Assembly (NCBI GenBank): GCA_024226735.1
Contig: JAAELL010000464.1
Coordinates: 1 to 56,927, forward strand
DNA: 56,927 nt
Reading direction: 5' to 3'
Source: a bacterium
GTDB lineage: Bacteria > Planctomycetota > UBA1135 > GCA-002686595
A program made the translations under genes and the position numbers. Below, one piece after another: positions 1 through 9,135 of this stretch. Below the pieces are notes generated by a model that was given only the letters and a program-made list of their open reading frames with translations, was not told the origin of the DNA and did no database searches. Numbering within the stretch: the first letter of the stretch is position 1; each line of letters starts with the position of its first letter.

Positions 1-57
1 TATTCTCGGACGGGCCCTTATCCCGAGTTCGCGTGTGCGTGCCACAAGGCGCGGCGA

Positions 58-115
58 CGACGCAACTTCGCTGCCAATACGGTGATACTGGGATTGGTCG
101 CAGGAGCCGCAACGC
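58..115. repeat. Short dispersed repeat, left-edge copy
   Basis: The segment contains CGC(A/G)ACTTCGCTGC followed by GGAG(C/T)CGCAACGC. The same two blocks occur in the same order at 56861-56899, with a longer insert between them here. No gene is apparent in positions 1-286, so this looks like intergenic repeat DNA. The alignment is by eye only. Confidence 0.3.
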
Positions 116-189
116 CGTGGCGCGTGCATGCGGGCCGGGATACGACTGGGAATGTTTGCATCACATCACTAGCGGGATAGCCGCGGCCC

Positions 190-278
190 GGGCGGTACCG
201 AGCCCGCTCAATCCCCACCACTTACGAAGGGGAGAGACGATGGAAGTGGTGGGGATTGCGCGGGCTCGTTACCGCCCC
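190..278. repeat. 34-bp inverted repeat with 20-nt loop
   Basis: The left arm (190-223) and right arm (245-278) are reverse complements at 32 of 34 positions, including an unbroken core AATCCCCACCACTT / AAGTGGTGGGGATT. The loop is 224-243 and contains GAAGGGGAGAG. The repeat begins 8 nt beyond the stop codon of the neighbouring minus-strand secreted-protein gene (stop at 287-289). It has no T-tract on either side, so it is not a textbook terminator. It could be a mobile palindromic element or the scar of a recombination that shortened the adjacent gene. Confidence 0.75.
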
Positions 279-286
279 GGACCAGG

Positions 287-2050
287 TCAGTCGACGACCG
301 CCGACCCAGATCCGGTCTTCAGCACGTCGACGTTGCGGTCGAGTGCGAGCGGAGCTTCCGAGTAGGTGTCGCCGTCGAGCGCGACCGTGTCTCCGTCGAT
401 CGCCGCGAAGAAGCCCTCGCGGGCGGTGTCGTAGGGATTGGGGAACGTCCCGTCCTGGAACGGGTCCGTCACGTCGCCGTCGACGTAGATCGTGCGGTTC
501 GCCGGCGGCCGGTGGGTCTCCCTGCCGAACCATACGGTGCGCACCTCGGTGTTGGCGCCCGGAGCCGACGCGTTCATGGTGAAGCCCGCGCCGATCCACG
601 TGTTGTCGTAGGGGGAGGCCCTGCGCACGGTGACATAGTCACCCCAGCGGTTGGCCGACGGGCTGCCCGTCCCCGAGGCGACCAGTACGCCGTCCATCGG
701 GCCGAGCGTGCTGCCGCCGAAGCTGTCGGCGACCGCCGCGACCAGCGATGCGTACGAGCCACCTCCTCCGAAGTACATCAGGACTCCGACGCCACCGCTG
801 TCGTTCGGGTGGGAGTCGGGATAGGCCCAGGCCGTCGAGCCCGACCAGATCTGGCCCTGTCCGGTCAGCGTCGAGCTGCCCGTCGAGAAGCGCGCGATGC
901 GGATGTGTGGGAACGGGAAGCTTCCCGAGGCGGCCGCGCCCCACATGAAGAACATCTCGCTGCCGATGACGTGTGCGGCGAGGATGTCGTTGAAGTCGCG
1001 CGCGATCCAGTCGACCCCACCGGGGTCCGGCGCGGACGAGCCCTGGGACCACGCGGTGACGTCGCGGTCGACGCTCGACAGCGTGCCGACCTCCGGCCAG
1101 CGGTAGACACGCAGCGTGTTCGTGTCGACCTGCGTGCCGATGAACATCGTCGTCCCCGCGCCCTGCGTGCAGCGCAGGTTCGCGAGCGGGCTGCGGAAGT
1201 TGATCGCCGTCACCGATCCCGCGACCGCTAGGCCGTCGAGGTCGAAGCGAATGCTGATCGCACGGTCGGTGGCGTGCCCGATGACGTTCGACGTGATGTA
1301 CAGGTGGTTCGAACCCACGGCCATTCCGGGGAAGTCGAACCACACGCCGTTGGCATAGCCGAAGGCCTGCGGGTCGAGGTCGTACCAGTACCACGTGTTG
1401 CCCGCCTGGTTCTCCATCGAGTTCGACACGGCCAGGCGAACGATGTTGGAGCCCGTTCCGTCGACCGTGTACTGCAGGTAGTGGAACATCAGGTTGTGCC
1501 GCCGATCGAAGTGCACGATCTGGTCGCAGCAGAACCCGCCTCCCGCGTTCGGAAAGTTCGTCGCCGGATTGAAGTACGTGTAGTTGTCGGTGTAGTCGTC
1601 GGATACCGCCGAGAACCAGTTGCCCGTCACCCAACTGACGCGTCCGTTCATGCCGATGCTCGGCTCGCACGCGGCCGTCGACGTCGAATCGTTCGTCTCC
1701 GTGTCCGTCAGGAGCTTCGTCTTGTACAGCGCGAGTGCGCTGCCGCCGCCGCCGGGCCCGCCAAGGGTCATCTCGGGCGAGGTCGGCGTGACGGTCGAGG
1801 GATCGGCGCTCAGGTCGACGTCGCAACGCCGCCGGAACAAGTTGGTGCGCAGCGTGCGCTTGTCGAGACCCTGGTCCTTCAGGGTTCCGAGTCGCGCCGT
1901 GAGCTCGCGCATCTCCTGCTCGGTGATCGGACCGTCGAAGCGCGGCGTCAGGACCGGCACGGAAGGAGCGCTCGTCGGTCCGGGCGGCGTCTGCTGGGCC
2001 GCGACCTCCGGAGCGAGGAGCATGAGGAAGAAGAGGTTTTGGAATCGCAT
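287..2050 (-). CDS. Secreted sialidase/beta-helix-like surface protein, probably C-terminally truncated
   Basis: The product is a 587 aa protein with a clear signal peptide (hydrophobic residues 5-18 ending in VAAQ). Residues about 90-510 are rich in W, Y, G and D and read like a BNR/sialidase-type beta-propeller (blocks such as PDSHPNDSGG and SGTGSPSANRWGDY). From about 515 a new segment begins, IYVDGD followed by GTFPNPYDT and GDTVALDGDTYSE, which is the usual opening of a right-handed beta-helix (NosD/DUF1565-like). The frame stops after only about 70 residues of it, next to an inverted repeat, so the C-terminus is probably lost. The start is supported by AGGAGG upstream. That site overlaps the stop of the gene before it (12-nt gap), so the two are likely co-transcribed. 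The biochemical role is unknown; an extracellular or cell-surface location is inferred. Confidence 0.75.
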   Translation of the reverse strand: MRFQNLFFLMLLAPEVAAQQTPPGPTSAPSVPVLTPRFDGPITEQEMRELTARLGTLKDQGLDKRTLRTNLFRRRCDVDLSADPSTVTPTSPEMTLGGPGGGGSALALYKTKLLTDTETNDSTSTAACEPSIGMNGRVSWVTGNWFSAVSDDYTDNYTYFNPATNFPNAGGGFCCDQIVHFDRRHNLMFHYLQYTVDGTGSNIVRLAVSNSMENQAGNTWYWYDLDPQAFGYANGVWFDFPGMAVGSNHLYITSNVIGHATDRAISIRFDLDGLAVAGSVTAINFRSPLANLRCTQGAGTTMFIGTQVDTNTLRVYRWPEVGTLSSVDRDVTAWSQGSSAPDPGGVDWIARDFNDILAAHVIGSEMFFMWGAAASGSFPFPHIRIARFSTGSSTLTGQGQIWSGSTAWAYPDSHPNDSGGVGVLMYFGGGGSYASLVAAVADSFGGSTLGPMDGVLVASGTGSPSANRWGDYVTVRRASPYDNTWIGAGFTMNASAPGANTEVRTVWFGRETHRPPANRTIYVDGDVTDPFQDGTFPNPYDTAREGFFAAIDGDTVALDGDTYSEAPLALDRNVDVLKTGSGSAVVD

Positions 2051-2062
2051 GACGTCGTCCTC

Positions 2063-3907
2063 CTACTGCAGGTTCACGAGGACGAGCACGAGACCCTGCC
2101 CTTCGTCCAGCGTGGACATGGCCTTACCGAGGACCGCACCGAACGAACGCGTGGGATCGGAAGCCTTCATCGCGTGGCCGGGTAGCGCCGCGGTCGTCAG
2201 CAGGTCGCCGGGCGCGATCGAGCCGTTCTCGGCGGAACACTTGACGTAGACGCGACCCGTCATTGCGACGAGCGTGTCGCCGTCGAGCACGTCGTCCTGA
2301 CCCATCTGGATGCCGTGGCGAACACCGCCTGCACCCGAAACGACGCCTGCGACGCGTGTGTCGTAGATGCCGCCGGACTGCTCGAGCTGACCCGGGTTGT
2401 CGGCGTCGATGCAGACGACCGATCCCGGCTCGCACGCGTGCTCGGTCTGGAAGCCCTCGACGAGGTCACCGCCGCCGGTGATCTCGAGCGCCGTCGTGAC
2501 GACGCGACCGCTGCTGCGCACCACGAAGACCGCACTCGAGCCGGAGTTGTACCCCGCGAGGATGTTGCCCGTGGTCGCGCGGACCGTGAGGCGTCCGCCG
2601 GTCGTTGTGGTCCCGACCGACATGTTGCCGAGCGAGTTGACGCGCATGCGCTCTTCACCCGAGGTCAAGATCGACACGGACTCGCCGACTGGGCTCGCAA
2701 GGCCCGCGGCCTCCGTGCCACCGCCGAAGCGGAACGAGGGCACCGTCGTCGATCCGAACTGGGCGAGGATGTCGCCCTGGCTGAGGATGTTGCCGATGAC
2801 GTGCAGCGGCTGGGCGGGGATGGTCGTACCGACGCCGACGTTGACGAGCGTCGTCACTTGTCCCGCGCCGTCGGCCCAGGAGGTCGTGCCTGCAGGACCG
2901 GCGGGACCAGTCGGACCGGCCGGACCGGTGGGGCCAGCAGGACCGGTAGCGCCGGTCGGGCCCACGGGGCCGATGGGGCCAGCCGGACCCGTCGGGCCGA
3001 CGAGCTGTGCCGTCGCCTGCGTCGTTCCATCAGGGAAGCGGAATCCACCGCTGCGCGACCGCACGATGCCGTTGACGTCGAGTTGCGTCGCGGGCGAGGT
3101 CGTGCCGACGCCGACGAAGCCCGTTCCCGAGTTGACGTTCAACTCCGTGCTCATCGGATAGAAGCGGCCGATCGTCGGAACGCTCGACGCGCCGATGCAG
3201 AACATCGGATTCGCCGAGTCCTGCAGGCCCTGCGGCCCGCAGATGTTGACCGGGTTCGATGCGACGGGGACGCCGTTCAGCGTTGCCGCGCCGGGCTGGA
3301 CGATCGCGGCGTCCTCGAAGGGGATCGGCTTACCATCCGCCGTTTGGAACGTGACCGAGTCCGGCGAGACGGCTTCGAAGGAGCCCGAGCCGACGTTGTG
3401 GTAGAGCTCCTGACCCTCTTCCGTGCTGACGTGCAGGTCGGTCCTTCCGTCGCCGTCGTAGTCGAGCCAATGCGCCGAGCGCACCGCCGCAGCGATCCGC
3501 AGGCCGGCTGCCTTCGCCATGTCGACGAACGTGCCGTCGCCGATGCTGCGGAACAGCGCGGGCGGTCCGGAGTCCATCGCGACGTAGAGGTCGACGAGGC
3601 CGTCCGCGTCGTAGTCGACCCACTGCGCAGCGCGTGGGCCCGTGAGGTCGCCCAGGCCCGCCGCCACCGTCTGATCCTCGAAGTTCCCGTCGCCGGAGTT
3701 GCGCAAGAGGCGCGCCCTGCCCGGCTCCCAGATGGCGAAGATGTCGAGCAACCCGTCGTTGTCGTAATCGGCCCAGACGAGGGCCGCATAGCCCGCGGCT
3801 TCGGCGGGCGTGTCGTTCTGGAGGGCCGTTGCGGGCTCGAGGCCCAGGCTGGCGAAGCAGCAGGCAGCCAGGAGTTTGCAATCCGGCCAAAGGGGGATTC
3901 TGAGCAT
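2063..3907 (-). CDS. Secreted calcium-loop (VCBS/FG-GAP) protein with collagen-like repeats and phage-fibre-like C-terminus
   Basis: This is a 614 aa protein. A signal peptide spans residues 1-28. Residues about 37-165 carry three VCBS/FG-GAP units with DxDxDG calcium loops (DYDNDGLLD, DYDADGLVD, DYDGDGRTD). Residues about 304-340 are twelve uninterrupted Gly-X-Y triplets (GPT/GPA type), a collagen-like rod. Before and after it are segments resembling tail-fibre proteins (VGVGTT, QPLHVIGNI). The last 140 residues (GVVSGAGG, GRVYVKC, GDLLTT, GHAMKA) match the intramolecular-chaperone/peptidase-G2-like C-terminal region seen in many bacterial surface fibres. The start ATG has AGAAGGAG eight bases upstream; the open frame extends further but lacks coding character there. 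It lies upstream of the sialidase-like gene in one unit. A trimeric surface fibre is the likely role (inference). Confidence 0.8.
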   Translation of the reverse strand: MLRIPLWPDCKLLAACCFASLGLEPATALQNDTPAEAAGYAALVWADYDNDGLLDIFAIWEPGRARLLRNSGDGNFEDQTVAAGLGDLTGPRAAQWVDYDADGLVDLYVAMDSGPPALFRSIGDGTFVDMAKAAGLRIAAAVRSAHWLDYDGDGRTDLHVSTEEGQELYHNVGSGSFEAVSPDSVTFQTADGKPIPFEDAAIVQPGAATLNGVPVASNPVNICGPQGLQDSANPMFCIGASSVPTIGRFYPMSTELNVNSGTGFVGVGTTSPATQLDVNGIVRSRSGGFRFPDGTTQATAQLVGPTGPAGPIGPVGPTGATGPAGPTGPAGPTGPAGPAGTTSWADGAGQVTTLVNVGVGTTIPAQPLHVIGNILSQGDILAQFGSTTVPSFRFGGGTEAAGLASPVGESVSILTSGEERMRVNSLGNMSVGTTTTGGRLTVRATTGNILAGYNSGSSAVFVVRSSGRVVTTALEITGGGDLVEGFQTEHACEPGSVVCIDADNPGQLEQSGGIYDTRVAGVVSGAGGVRHGIQMGQDDVLDGDTLVAMTGRVYVKCSAENGSIAPGDLLTTAALPGHAMKASDPTRSFGAVLGKAMSTLDEGQGLVLVLVNLQ

Positions 3908-4025
3908 CTCGTTCTCCTTCTGTAGTTCTCTCACGCTGAGTGCAGGGGCTCTCCTCCGCGCCGGGGGTGGCGCTGGGCGAGGAAGAGAGGAGGCGTTCCT
4001 CTCCAACTGCGGGAACACGCAACCG

Positions 4026-4382
4026 CTACGCCGAAACCGCCAAAAAAAGAAGAGTGTGCCGCGTCCCGGTCTGGGGCGGACGGTGGGGAAGCTCGAGCAG
4101 GTCCTCGATCTCCTTCGGCGCCGGGCGATCGTCCATGTGCTGGATGTCGGTCTGGTGCTGCGCCCATGGATGGAACGAGCTCTCGTCCGGCATCGCGTAG
4201 AGGTGGGTGTAGAACAGCGTGTGGTAGACGATGCGCCAGAATGCGTTCTCGTGCGCCGTGTTCGTCCACTCGTTCTCCGGGCAGCGCTCGATCGCGTCGC
4301 GCAGCATGGCGAGGGTGGCGCGGTACTGGCTCCCGAGTCCCGCGCGCACCGTGCCCATCGCTTCGTCGTCGAAGTTCTCCAT
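4026..4382 (-). pseudogene. DinB-like protein, C-terminally truncated
   Basis: The frame encodes 118 aa starting MENFDDEAMG. Residues 8-80 match the DinB/YfiT four-helix-bundle family, notably AFWRIVYHTLFYTHLY-like helix 2 residues followed by a short FHPW linker, as in other family members. DinB proteins are normally about 150-180 aa. Here similarity stops at EIEDLLEL and the last 20 residues (PHRPPQTG onward) look random, so helix 4 is missing. Family members are metal-binding thiol-transferase-like enzymes; a metal-ligand set cannot be completed in this copy. It stands alone between oppositely oriented genes. A decayed gene is most likely; a short functional variant cannot be excluded. Confidence 0.55.
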
Positions 4383-4506
4383 GGTCGGAAGTTTATTCCA
4401 CCCGGAGATCGATGCGATACACGTCGTGGCTTGGCGCGTACGAAGCCGCTCTTGGAGAGTGTGGTTCGCCGACTTCTGCGGCTTCCAAGCAAGATGCGTG
4501 CGTCCG

Positions 4507-4527
4507 CGTCCCGATAGGGAACTATCC
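4507..4527. repeat. Short palindromic dispersed repeat, copy A
   Basis: Read on the minus strand this contains GGGATAGTTCCCTATCGG, and a related copy GGGATAGTTCCTTACCGG is at 53351-53368 on the plus strand. The core AGGGA-acta-TCCCT is self-complementary. The site lies in the promoter region between the DinB remnant and the first PilX-like gene. Both strands' translations give the same QGIVPYR string at the two sites, but I see no genes there. Confidence 0.35.
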
Positions 4528-4558
4528 CTTGGGCCGGCACGGAAGCACACGAGCCGGA

Positions 4559-6694
4559 ATGCAACTAGAGACAGCTTCAGAGAAACGACAGCGCGGGAGT
4601 GCGCTCGTCACCGCCCTCATCGTCGTCAGCGTCGTTTCGGCATTGGCGGCCACGATGCTCCAAGTGTCAGGCATGCTGACGCGCGAGCTCCATACCGAGA
4701 CCGAGAATGCTCGGGCGTTCTACATCGCCGAGGCGGGCCTGAGCGAGGCGTACCAAGCGCTGCGCGTCGGAAGGCGCGGGCAGATCGGCTCCGCCGAGGA
4801 TCCCGCGCTGTTCGGTCAGGGCCTGCTCTGGGTCGAAGCGATCGCCGAGGGTGACGGCAAGGTGCGCCTCGTCAGCACCGGGCTGTGTGGCGCGGGGCGC
4901 GCGACGCTCGCGCTCGTCGCCGAACCGACCGAGCTGCCCTTGGGCTTCTTCTCCGAAGAGGATCTCGTCGTCGACGAGGTGCTCCTGGTCGACGGGTACG
5001 ACTCGGAGGAAGGGGAGTACGAGGACCAGGTCGTCGCCAGCGAAGTCGAGCTCAACGGTTCGTATCCCTATCTGCACATCGACGGGGACAACCAGATCCT
5101 GTTCCAGGACGGGACGTTCTACCGCTACCAATCGGTCGACGGCGACACGTATACCTACGACCGGTCCGTCACGGTCGAGGCGCTTGCGAACGATCCGTTG
5201 TACGGACCCGGGGAGGCGTTCGAGATCGACTCGGACGACTTCAGGGATGACGATTGGCAGGACGACTTCACCGACATCGAGAACGACGGGGTCTTGGCCT
5301 ACTTCGTCGCGAACCCGGGGGCTGGGGCTGAGACCGGCAACCCGGTCGCGGACGCGGTTACGCTTCATGCGGGCGGCGACGGCCAGATCGGCTCCAATGG
5401 CTCGATCTCGTTCACCAGCCCGAGCGGCGAACCGGTCGCTGTCTACGGGGACGCCGTCCCCGGCGTCGGCGCGACCGTCACGCTCGGCGACGAGGGGCTC
5501 GTGACTGGCGCGACCGCCAGCCGCACCGAGAACGTCGACCTGCCCGCGATCGAGGTTCCCGAGCTCGACCCGATGGGCGCCGTCGTCCAGGACGGGCCGG
5601 TTCCGCTGGTCATCGGGTCGATGTCGGCGAGCTACACTTCGATCCACGTCGCCGCGGACGCCGAACTGATCCTGCGCGGTCCGTGCACGCTCGCTGTCGG
5701 CACTTTCACGCTCGATCCGGGAGCCGACCTGTCGTTCGACACCACGGCGGGCGACGTGACCTTGTACATCGAGAGCAGCATGGACCTTGCAGAGGGCTCG
5801 CGGGTCTCGACCTCGGGGACGCGAACGGACGAGATCGCGATCCAGGTTGCGGAGATCGCCGCGCCGGCAGGCGTGACACCGGTCAACCTCGATGCGGAGA
5901 GCGAGTTCTACGGCACGGTCTACTCGCCGGACACGGCGGTTCACGTCGGCGCCGACTTCGAGATCTTCGGCAGCCTCGCAGCCAAATCGCTCGACCTCGG
6001 ACCGGGCGTACGGCTGCACTTCGACAACGCGGGGTTCGAGGGCAGCCCGCTGCCCAGGTTGCTCTCCTGGCGGATCGTCGAGATTCCTGGCTTCGCTCGG
6101 CGTCGTGGCGATCCGTTCCAGATGCTCGGTGTCGTCCGAGGGGACCTCGAGGTGCTCGCCGAGTCCCACGACCTGTCAGGGGTTTACATCGCGATCAGCT
6201 ACTTGGACCACGGCGGCGTCGTGCGGTCCTACAGTGGACTGGAGGAGGATTTCGTCTGGAGCGATGTCGCCGAAGTCCTGCGGGCTCAGAGGGCGCTCGA
6301 CGAGGAGGTCGGGGATCCCGAAGATCCTGACAATCCCGAGGACCCAAGCGAGCCTGTACGCGCATCGCTCACCGATGCGCTCGCGACGCTGACTGGCATG
6401 GCGTTGCGCGATGCCGTGATTGCACTCAGCCCTCTCAACGACGCCGAGATCTTCGCATTGATCGATGCGGACGCCATGGCGTACGGCCACTACGAGGATG
6501 TGTTCGAGCAAGAGTCGCCGCTGTCGCCGATCGTCCTCGAGCGGCTCCTGGAGAATGACGAGGTCCTGACGACCAGCGCCTTGGGGAACTTGATGATCCT
6601 CAATTCGCCCTTGAGCCCCGAGACGCTCGCCCTCGTCGACGCCTCGCCGTTGCTCACGGATGCGCAAAGGAGCGCGATCCACGACGCGCAGTAG
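4559..6694 (+). CDS. PilX-like prepilin-type surface protein, paralogue 1
   Basis: This is a 711 aa protein. Residues 11-38 (QRGSALVTALIVVSVVS onward) form a class III-like prepilin leader and transmembrane helix, followed by the ENARAFYIAEAGLSEAY pattern typical of PilX/GspK-type minor pilins. Residues 120-330 are acidic. Residues about 340-495 form a beta-rich domain ending in SEFYGTVYSPDTAVHVG and a GSLAAKSLDL strand, which resembles DUF7305 of PilX-like proteins. The tail (about 600-711) has SPL-containing helical repeats. It is the first of three tandem paralogues in the same orientation with 120-150 nt gaps. No secretin, ATPase or prepilin peptidase gene is nearby, so assembly would need components encoded elsewhere. 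The ATG at 4559 puts a short charged leader directly before the helix. A role in a pseudopilus or adhesion structure is inferred. Confidence 0.75.
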   Translation: MQLETASEKRQRGSALVTALIVVSVVSALAATMLQVSGMLTRELHTETENARAFYIAEAGLSEAYQALRVGRRGQIGSAEDPALFGQGLLWVEAIAEGDGKVRLVSTGLCGAGRATLALVAEPTELPLGFFSEEDLVVDEVLLVDGYDSEEGEYEDQVVASEVELNGSYPYLHIDGDNQILFQDGTFYRYQSVDGDTYTYDRSVTVEALANDPLYGPGEAFEIDSDDFRDDDWQDDFTDIENDGVLAYFVANPGAGAETGNPVADAVTLHAGGDGQIGSNGSISFTSPSGEPVAVYGDAVPGVGATVTLGDEGLVTGATASRTENVDLPAIEVPELDPMGAVVQDGPVPLVIGSMSASYTSIHVAADAELILRGPCTLAVGTFTLDPGADLSFDTTAGDVTLYIESSMDLAEGSRVSTSGTRTDEIAIQVAEIAAPAGVTPVNLDAESEFYGTVYSPDTAVHVGADFEIFGSLAAKSLDLGPGVRLHFDNAGFEGSPLPRLLSWRIVEIPGFARRRGDPFQMLGVVRGDLEVLAESHDLSGVYIAISYLDHGGVVRSYSGLEEDFVWSDVAEVLRAQRALDEEVGDPEDPDNPEDPSEPVRASLTDALATLTGMALRDAVIALSPLNDAEIFALIDADAMAYGHYEDVFEQESPLSPIVLERLLENDEVLTTSALGNLMILNSPLSPETLALVDASPLLTDAQRSAIHDAQ

Positions 6695-6714
6695 CCGCTC
6701 TCGCCCGAGAGCGG
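6695..6714 (+). terminator. Possible hairpin terminator after paralogue 1
   Basis: A perfect 8-bp stem CCGCTCTC / GAGAGCGG with a 4-nt loop begins directly at the stop codon of the first PilX-like gene. There is no T-tract after it, so intrinsic termination is doubtful; it may only stabilise the 3' end or attenuate readthrough to the second paralogue. Confidence 0.4.
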
Positions 6715-6843
6715 TCGCAAACTGAGACCAAGCGGGCCGCACCGGTCCACGGCGGATTCCCGACTTGCGCACCAGCGCGCGGGAGTGCGCTTCCGATTTA
6801 GACCACGACGCCCCCCCGATGTGCCAGAAAGACACTCGAGGAC

Positions 6844-8991
6844 TTGCAAACGTCGAGACATCACCGCCTTCCGAACGGACGCAGGGGCAGCGCGCTTGCA
6901 ACCGCGCTCTTGGCGGTCATGGTGGTCTCGATGTTGGCGGCGAGCATGCTCCAGGTCTCGGGGATCGTGACCCGGAGCTTGCACCGGGGGACGGAGAACA
7001 CGCGCGCGTTCTACCTCGCCGAGGCAGGCCTGGGCGAGGCCTACCAGGCCCTGCGTGTCGGACGGCGGGGACAGATCGGATCCGCCGGTGAGCCGGCTCG
7101 GTACGGTCAGGGTCTGTTGTGGGTCGACGCCGCGGAGCTCGCGGACGGGCGCGTTCGACTCGAGAGCACGGCACTCTGCGGTGGCGGACGGGCAGCGTTG
7201 TCGCTCACCGTCGAGCCCGTCGAGGTGCCGCTCGGGTTCTTCTCGGACGAGGACATCGTGATCGACGACGTTCTGCTCGTCGACGGGTTCAACTCGGAAG
7301 ACGGTGCGTACGCCGAGCAGGTCGTCGCGCGCGAGGTCGAGCTCAACGTTTCGTATCCGTACCTGAACATCGACGAGGAGAACGGACTTCTCTTTCAGGA
7401 CGGTACGTTCTACCGCTTCCAATCCGTCGACGGGACGACGTACTCCTACGATCGCTCGGTGACCGTCGCGGCGCTCGCGGACGATCCTGCCTACGGACCC
7501 GATGATGCGTACGAGATCGCCGCCGACGATTTCATGGACGAGGACTGGTCGGACGATTTCGAGGGCATCGAGTACGACGGTGCGCTGGCCTATTTTGCCG
7601 CCAACCCGGACGCCGGCGCGGGTGCCGGAGTAGGCGCCGATCCTGCGCAAGCGGTCGAGGTGCACACCGACGGCGGCGGTCAGATCGGGTCGAACGGCTC
7701 GATCTCGTTCACGAACGCCGGCGGGGACCCCATCGCGGTCTACGGCGACGTCACTCCCGGCGTGGGCGAGTCCGTCGCGCTCGGTGGCGATGCGACCGTC
7801 ACTGGCGAGACCGCGGGCCGCAGCAGCCCCGTGCAGCTCCCGGAGGTCGACGTTCCCGAGCTCGATGCTCTGGGCGCGATCGTTCAGGACGAGCCGATCC
7901 CGCTCGTGATCGGCTCGATGTCGGGCGCCTACACCTCGATCCACGTCGCCGCCGACGCCGAGCTCGTCGTGCGCGGCCCGTGCACGTTCGTCGTCGGCAC
8001 CCTGACGCTGGAGCCCGGTGCGGAGATGTCGCTCGACACGACCGGTGGCGAGATCTCCTTCTTCATCGAGGGAGGGATGGACCTCGCTGCCGGCTCGAGG
8101 TTCACGACGACCGCTACGGAGACGGACGAGGTCGCGATCCAGGTGGGGGAGATCGCGCCGGCCGGTGGCGTCGCGCCGGTCAACCTCGAGGCGCAGAGCG
8201 AGTTCTACGGAACGATCTACTCGCCCGACACACCGGTCCACGTCGGGCGGGACTTCGAGGTCTACGGGAGCCTGGTCGGCAAGTCGCTCGACCTCGCGCC
8301 CGGTGTGCGCCTGCATTTCGACAACGCCGACCTCGACGGCAGTCCGTTGCCGCGGCTCTTGTCTTGGCGCATCGTCGAGATGCCTGCGGTCGCCAAGGTC
8401 AGCGGAGATCCGTTCCACGCGTTTGGCGTCGCGCCTGACGACCTCGACTTCCTTGCTGACGCACACGACCTGACCGGCGTCTTCCTCGCGGTGAGCTACC
8501 TCGATCACGACGGCGTCGTACGCTCGTTCAGCGGGGCGGAGAGCGACTTCGACTGGATGGACGTGGCGACGGTCCTCGGGACGGAACGTGCGCTCGACGA
8601 GACGCTCGACGATCCAGGTGCGGTCGATCCGGAGCTGCCGGAGGAACCGGAGCCCGCCAGGACGACGGTCGAGGATGCGATCGCCAACATGGCGAGCATA
8701 GCACTGCGCGACTTCCTGATCGCCGAGAGCCCCCTCAACGATGCCGAGCTCGTCGCGGTCATCGGCGCGAATCCGATGTCGAGCGCCCATGCACAACAGG
8801 TCGTGGAGGCGCAGAGCACACTCTCGGACGGTGTGATCGAGACTCTCATCGAATCGGACTACTTGGGGGCCGGTGGCCTGAAAGATGTCCTGATCGGCTT
8901 CTCGCCGCTCTCGGACGAGGTCCTGGCTGTCGTCGAGGGCTCGGACGTTTTGACGGGCGCCCACAAGAGCGAGATCTTGGCGGCCCAGTAG
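6844..8991 (+). CDS. PilX-like prepilin-type surface protein, paralogue 2
   Basis: This is a 715 aa protein colinear with the preceding paralogue: leader and helix at residues 14-42 (RRGSALATALLAVMVVS), the ENTRAFYLAEAGLGEAYQA block, the GFFSDEDIVIDDVLLVDG strand, the DUF7305-like segment with SEFYGTIYSPDTPVHVG, and the C-terminal SPL repeats. The start is TTG at 6844; no ATG lies between it and the conserved RRGSAL leader, so a non-ATG start is needed. Identity to its neighbours is high over the first 100 residues and the beta domain and low in the linker near 580-610 and the tail. This fits duplication followed by divergence. Function as for paralogue 1; probably exported and assembled through a type IV pilus or type II secretion machinery (inference). 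Confidence 0.72.
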   Translation: MQTSRHHRLPNGRRGSALATALLAVMVVSMLAASMLQVSGIVTRSLHRGTENTRAFYLAEAGLGEAYQALRVGRRGQIGSAGEPARYGQGLLWVDAAELADGRVRLESTALCGGGRAALSLTVEPVEVPLGFFSDEDIVIDDVLLVDGFNSEDGAYAEQVVAREVELNVSYPYLNIDEENGLLFQDGTFYRFQSVDGTTYSYDRSVTVAALADDPAYGPDDAYEIAADDFMDEDWSDDFEGIEYDGALAYFAANPDAGAGAGVGADPAQAVEVHTDGGGQIGSNGSISFTNAGGDPIAVYGDVTPGVGESVALGGDATVTGETAGRSSPVQLPEVDVPELDALGAIVQDEPIPLVIGSMSGAYTSIHVAADAELVVRGPCTFVVGTLTLEPGAEMSLDTTGGEISFFIEGGMDLAAGSRFTTTATETDEVAIQVGEIAPAGGVAPVNLEAQSEFYGTIYSPDTPVHVGRDFEVYGSLVGKSLDLAPGVRLHFDNADLDGSPLPRLLSWRIVEMPAVAKVSGDPFHAFGVAPDDLDFLADAHDLTGVFLAVSYLDHDGVVRSFSGAESDFDWMDVATVLGTERALDETLDDPGAVDPELPEEPEPARTTVEDAIANMASIALRDFLIAESPLNDAELVAVIGANPMSSAHAQQVVEAQSTLSDGVIETLIESDYLGAGGLKDVLIGFSPLSDEVLAVVEGSDVLTGAHKSEILAAQ

Positions 8992-9135
8992 GCCACTGGC
9001 CGCGACGCCTCGATTCGACACACGCTGCAGCAATCGGGCTTTTCGCCCAGTGCGCTGACGCGGGAGTCCGAAGAGGGACTGTCTCCTCCGTCTCGCTCGT
9101 GGAGGAGCCCCCGCGAACCCAACCAGCGAGACCTG

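Noticed and set aside
4166..4558. N-terminal extension of the first PilX-like protein
   Set aside because: The open frame continues upstream of the ATG at 4559, but the added residues are Arg/Ser-rich, overlap the DinB remnant on the other strand, and would bury the prepilin leader.
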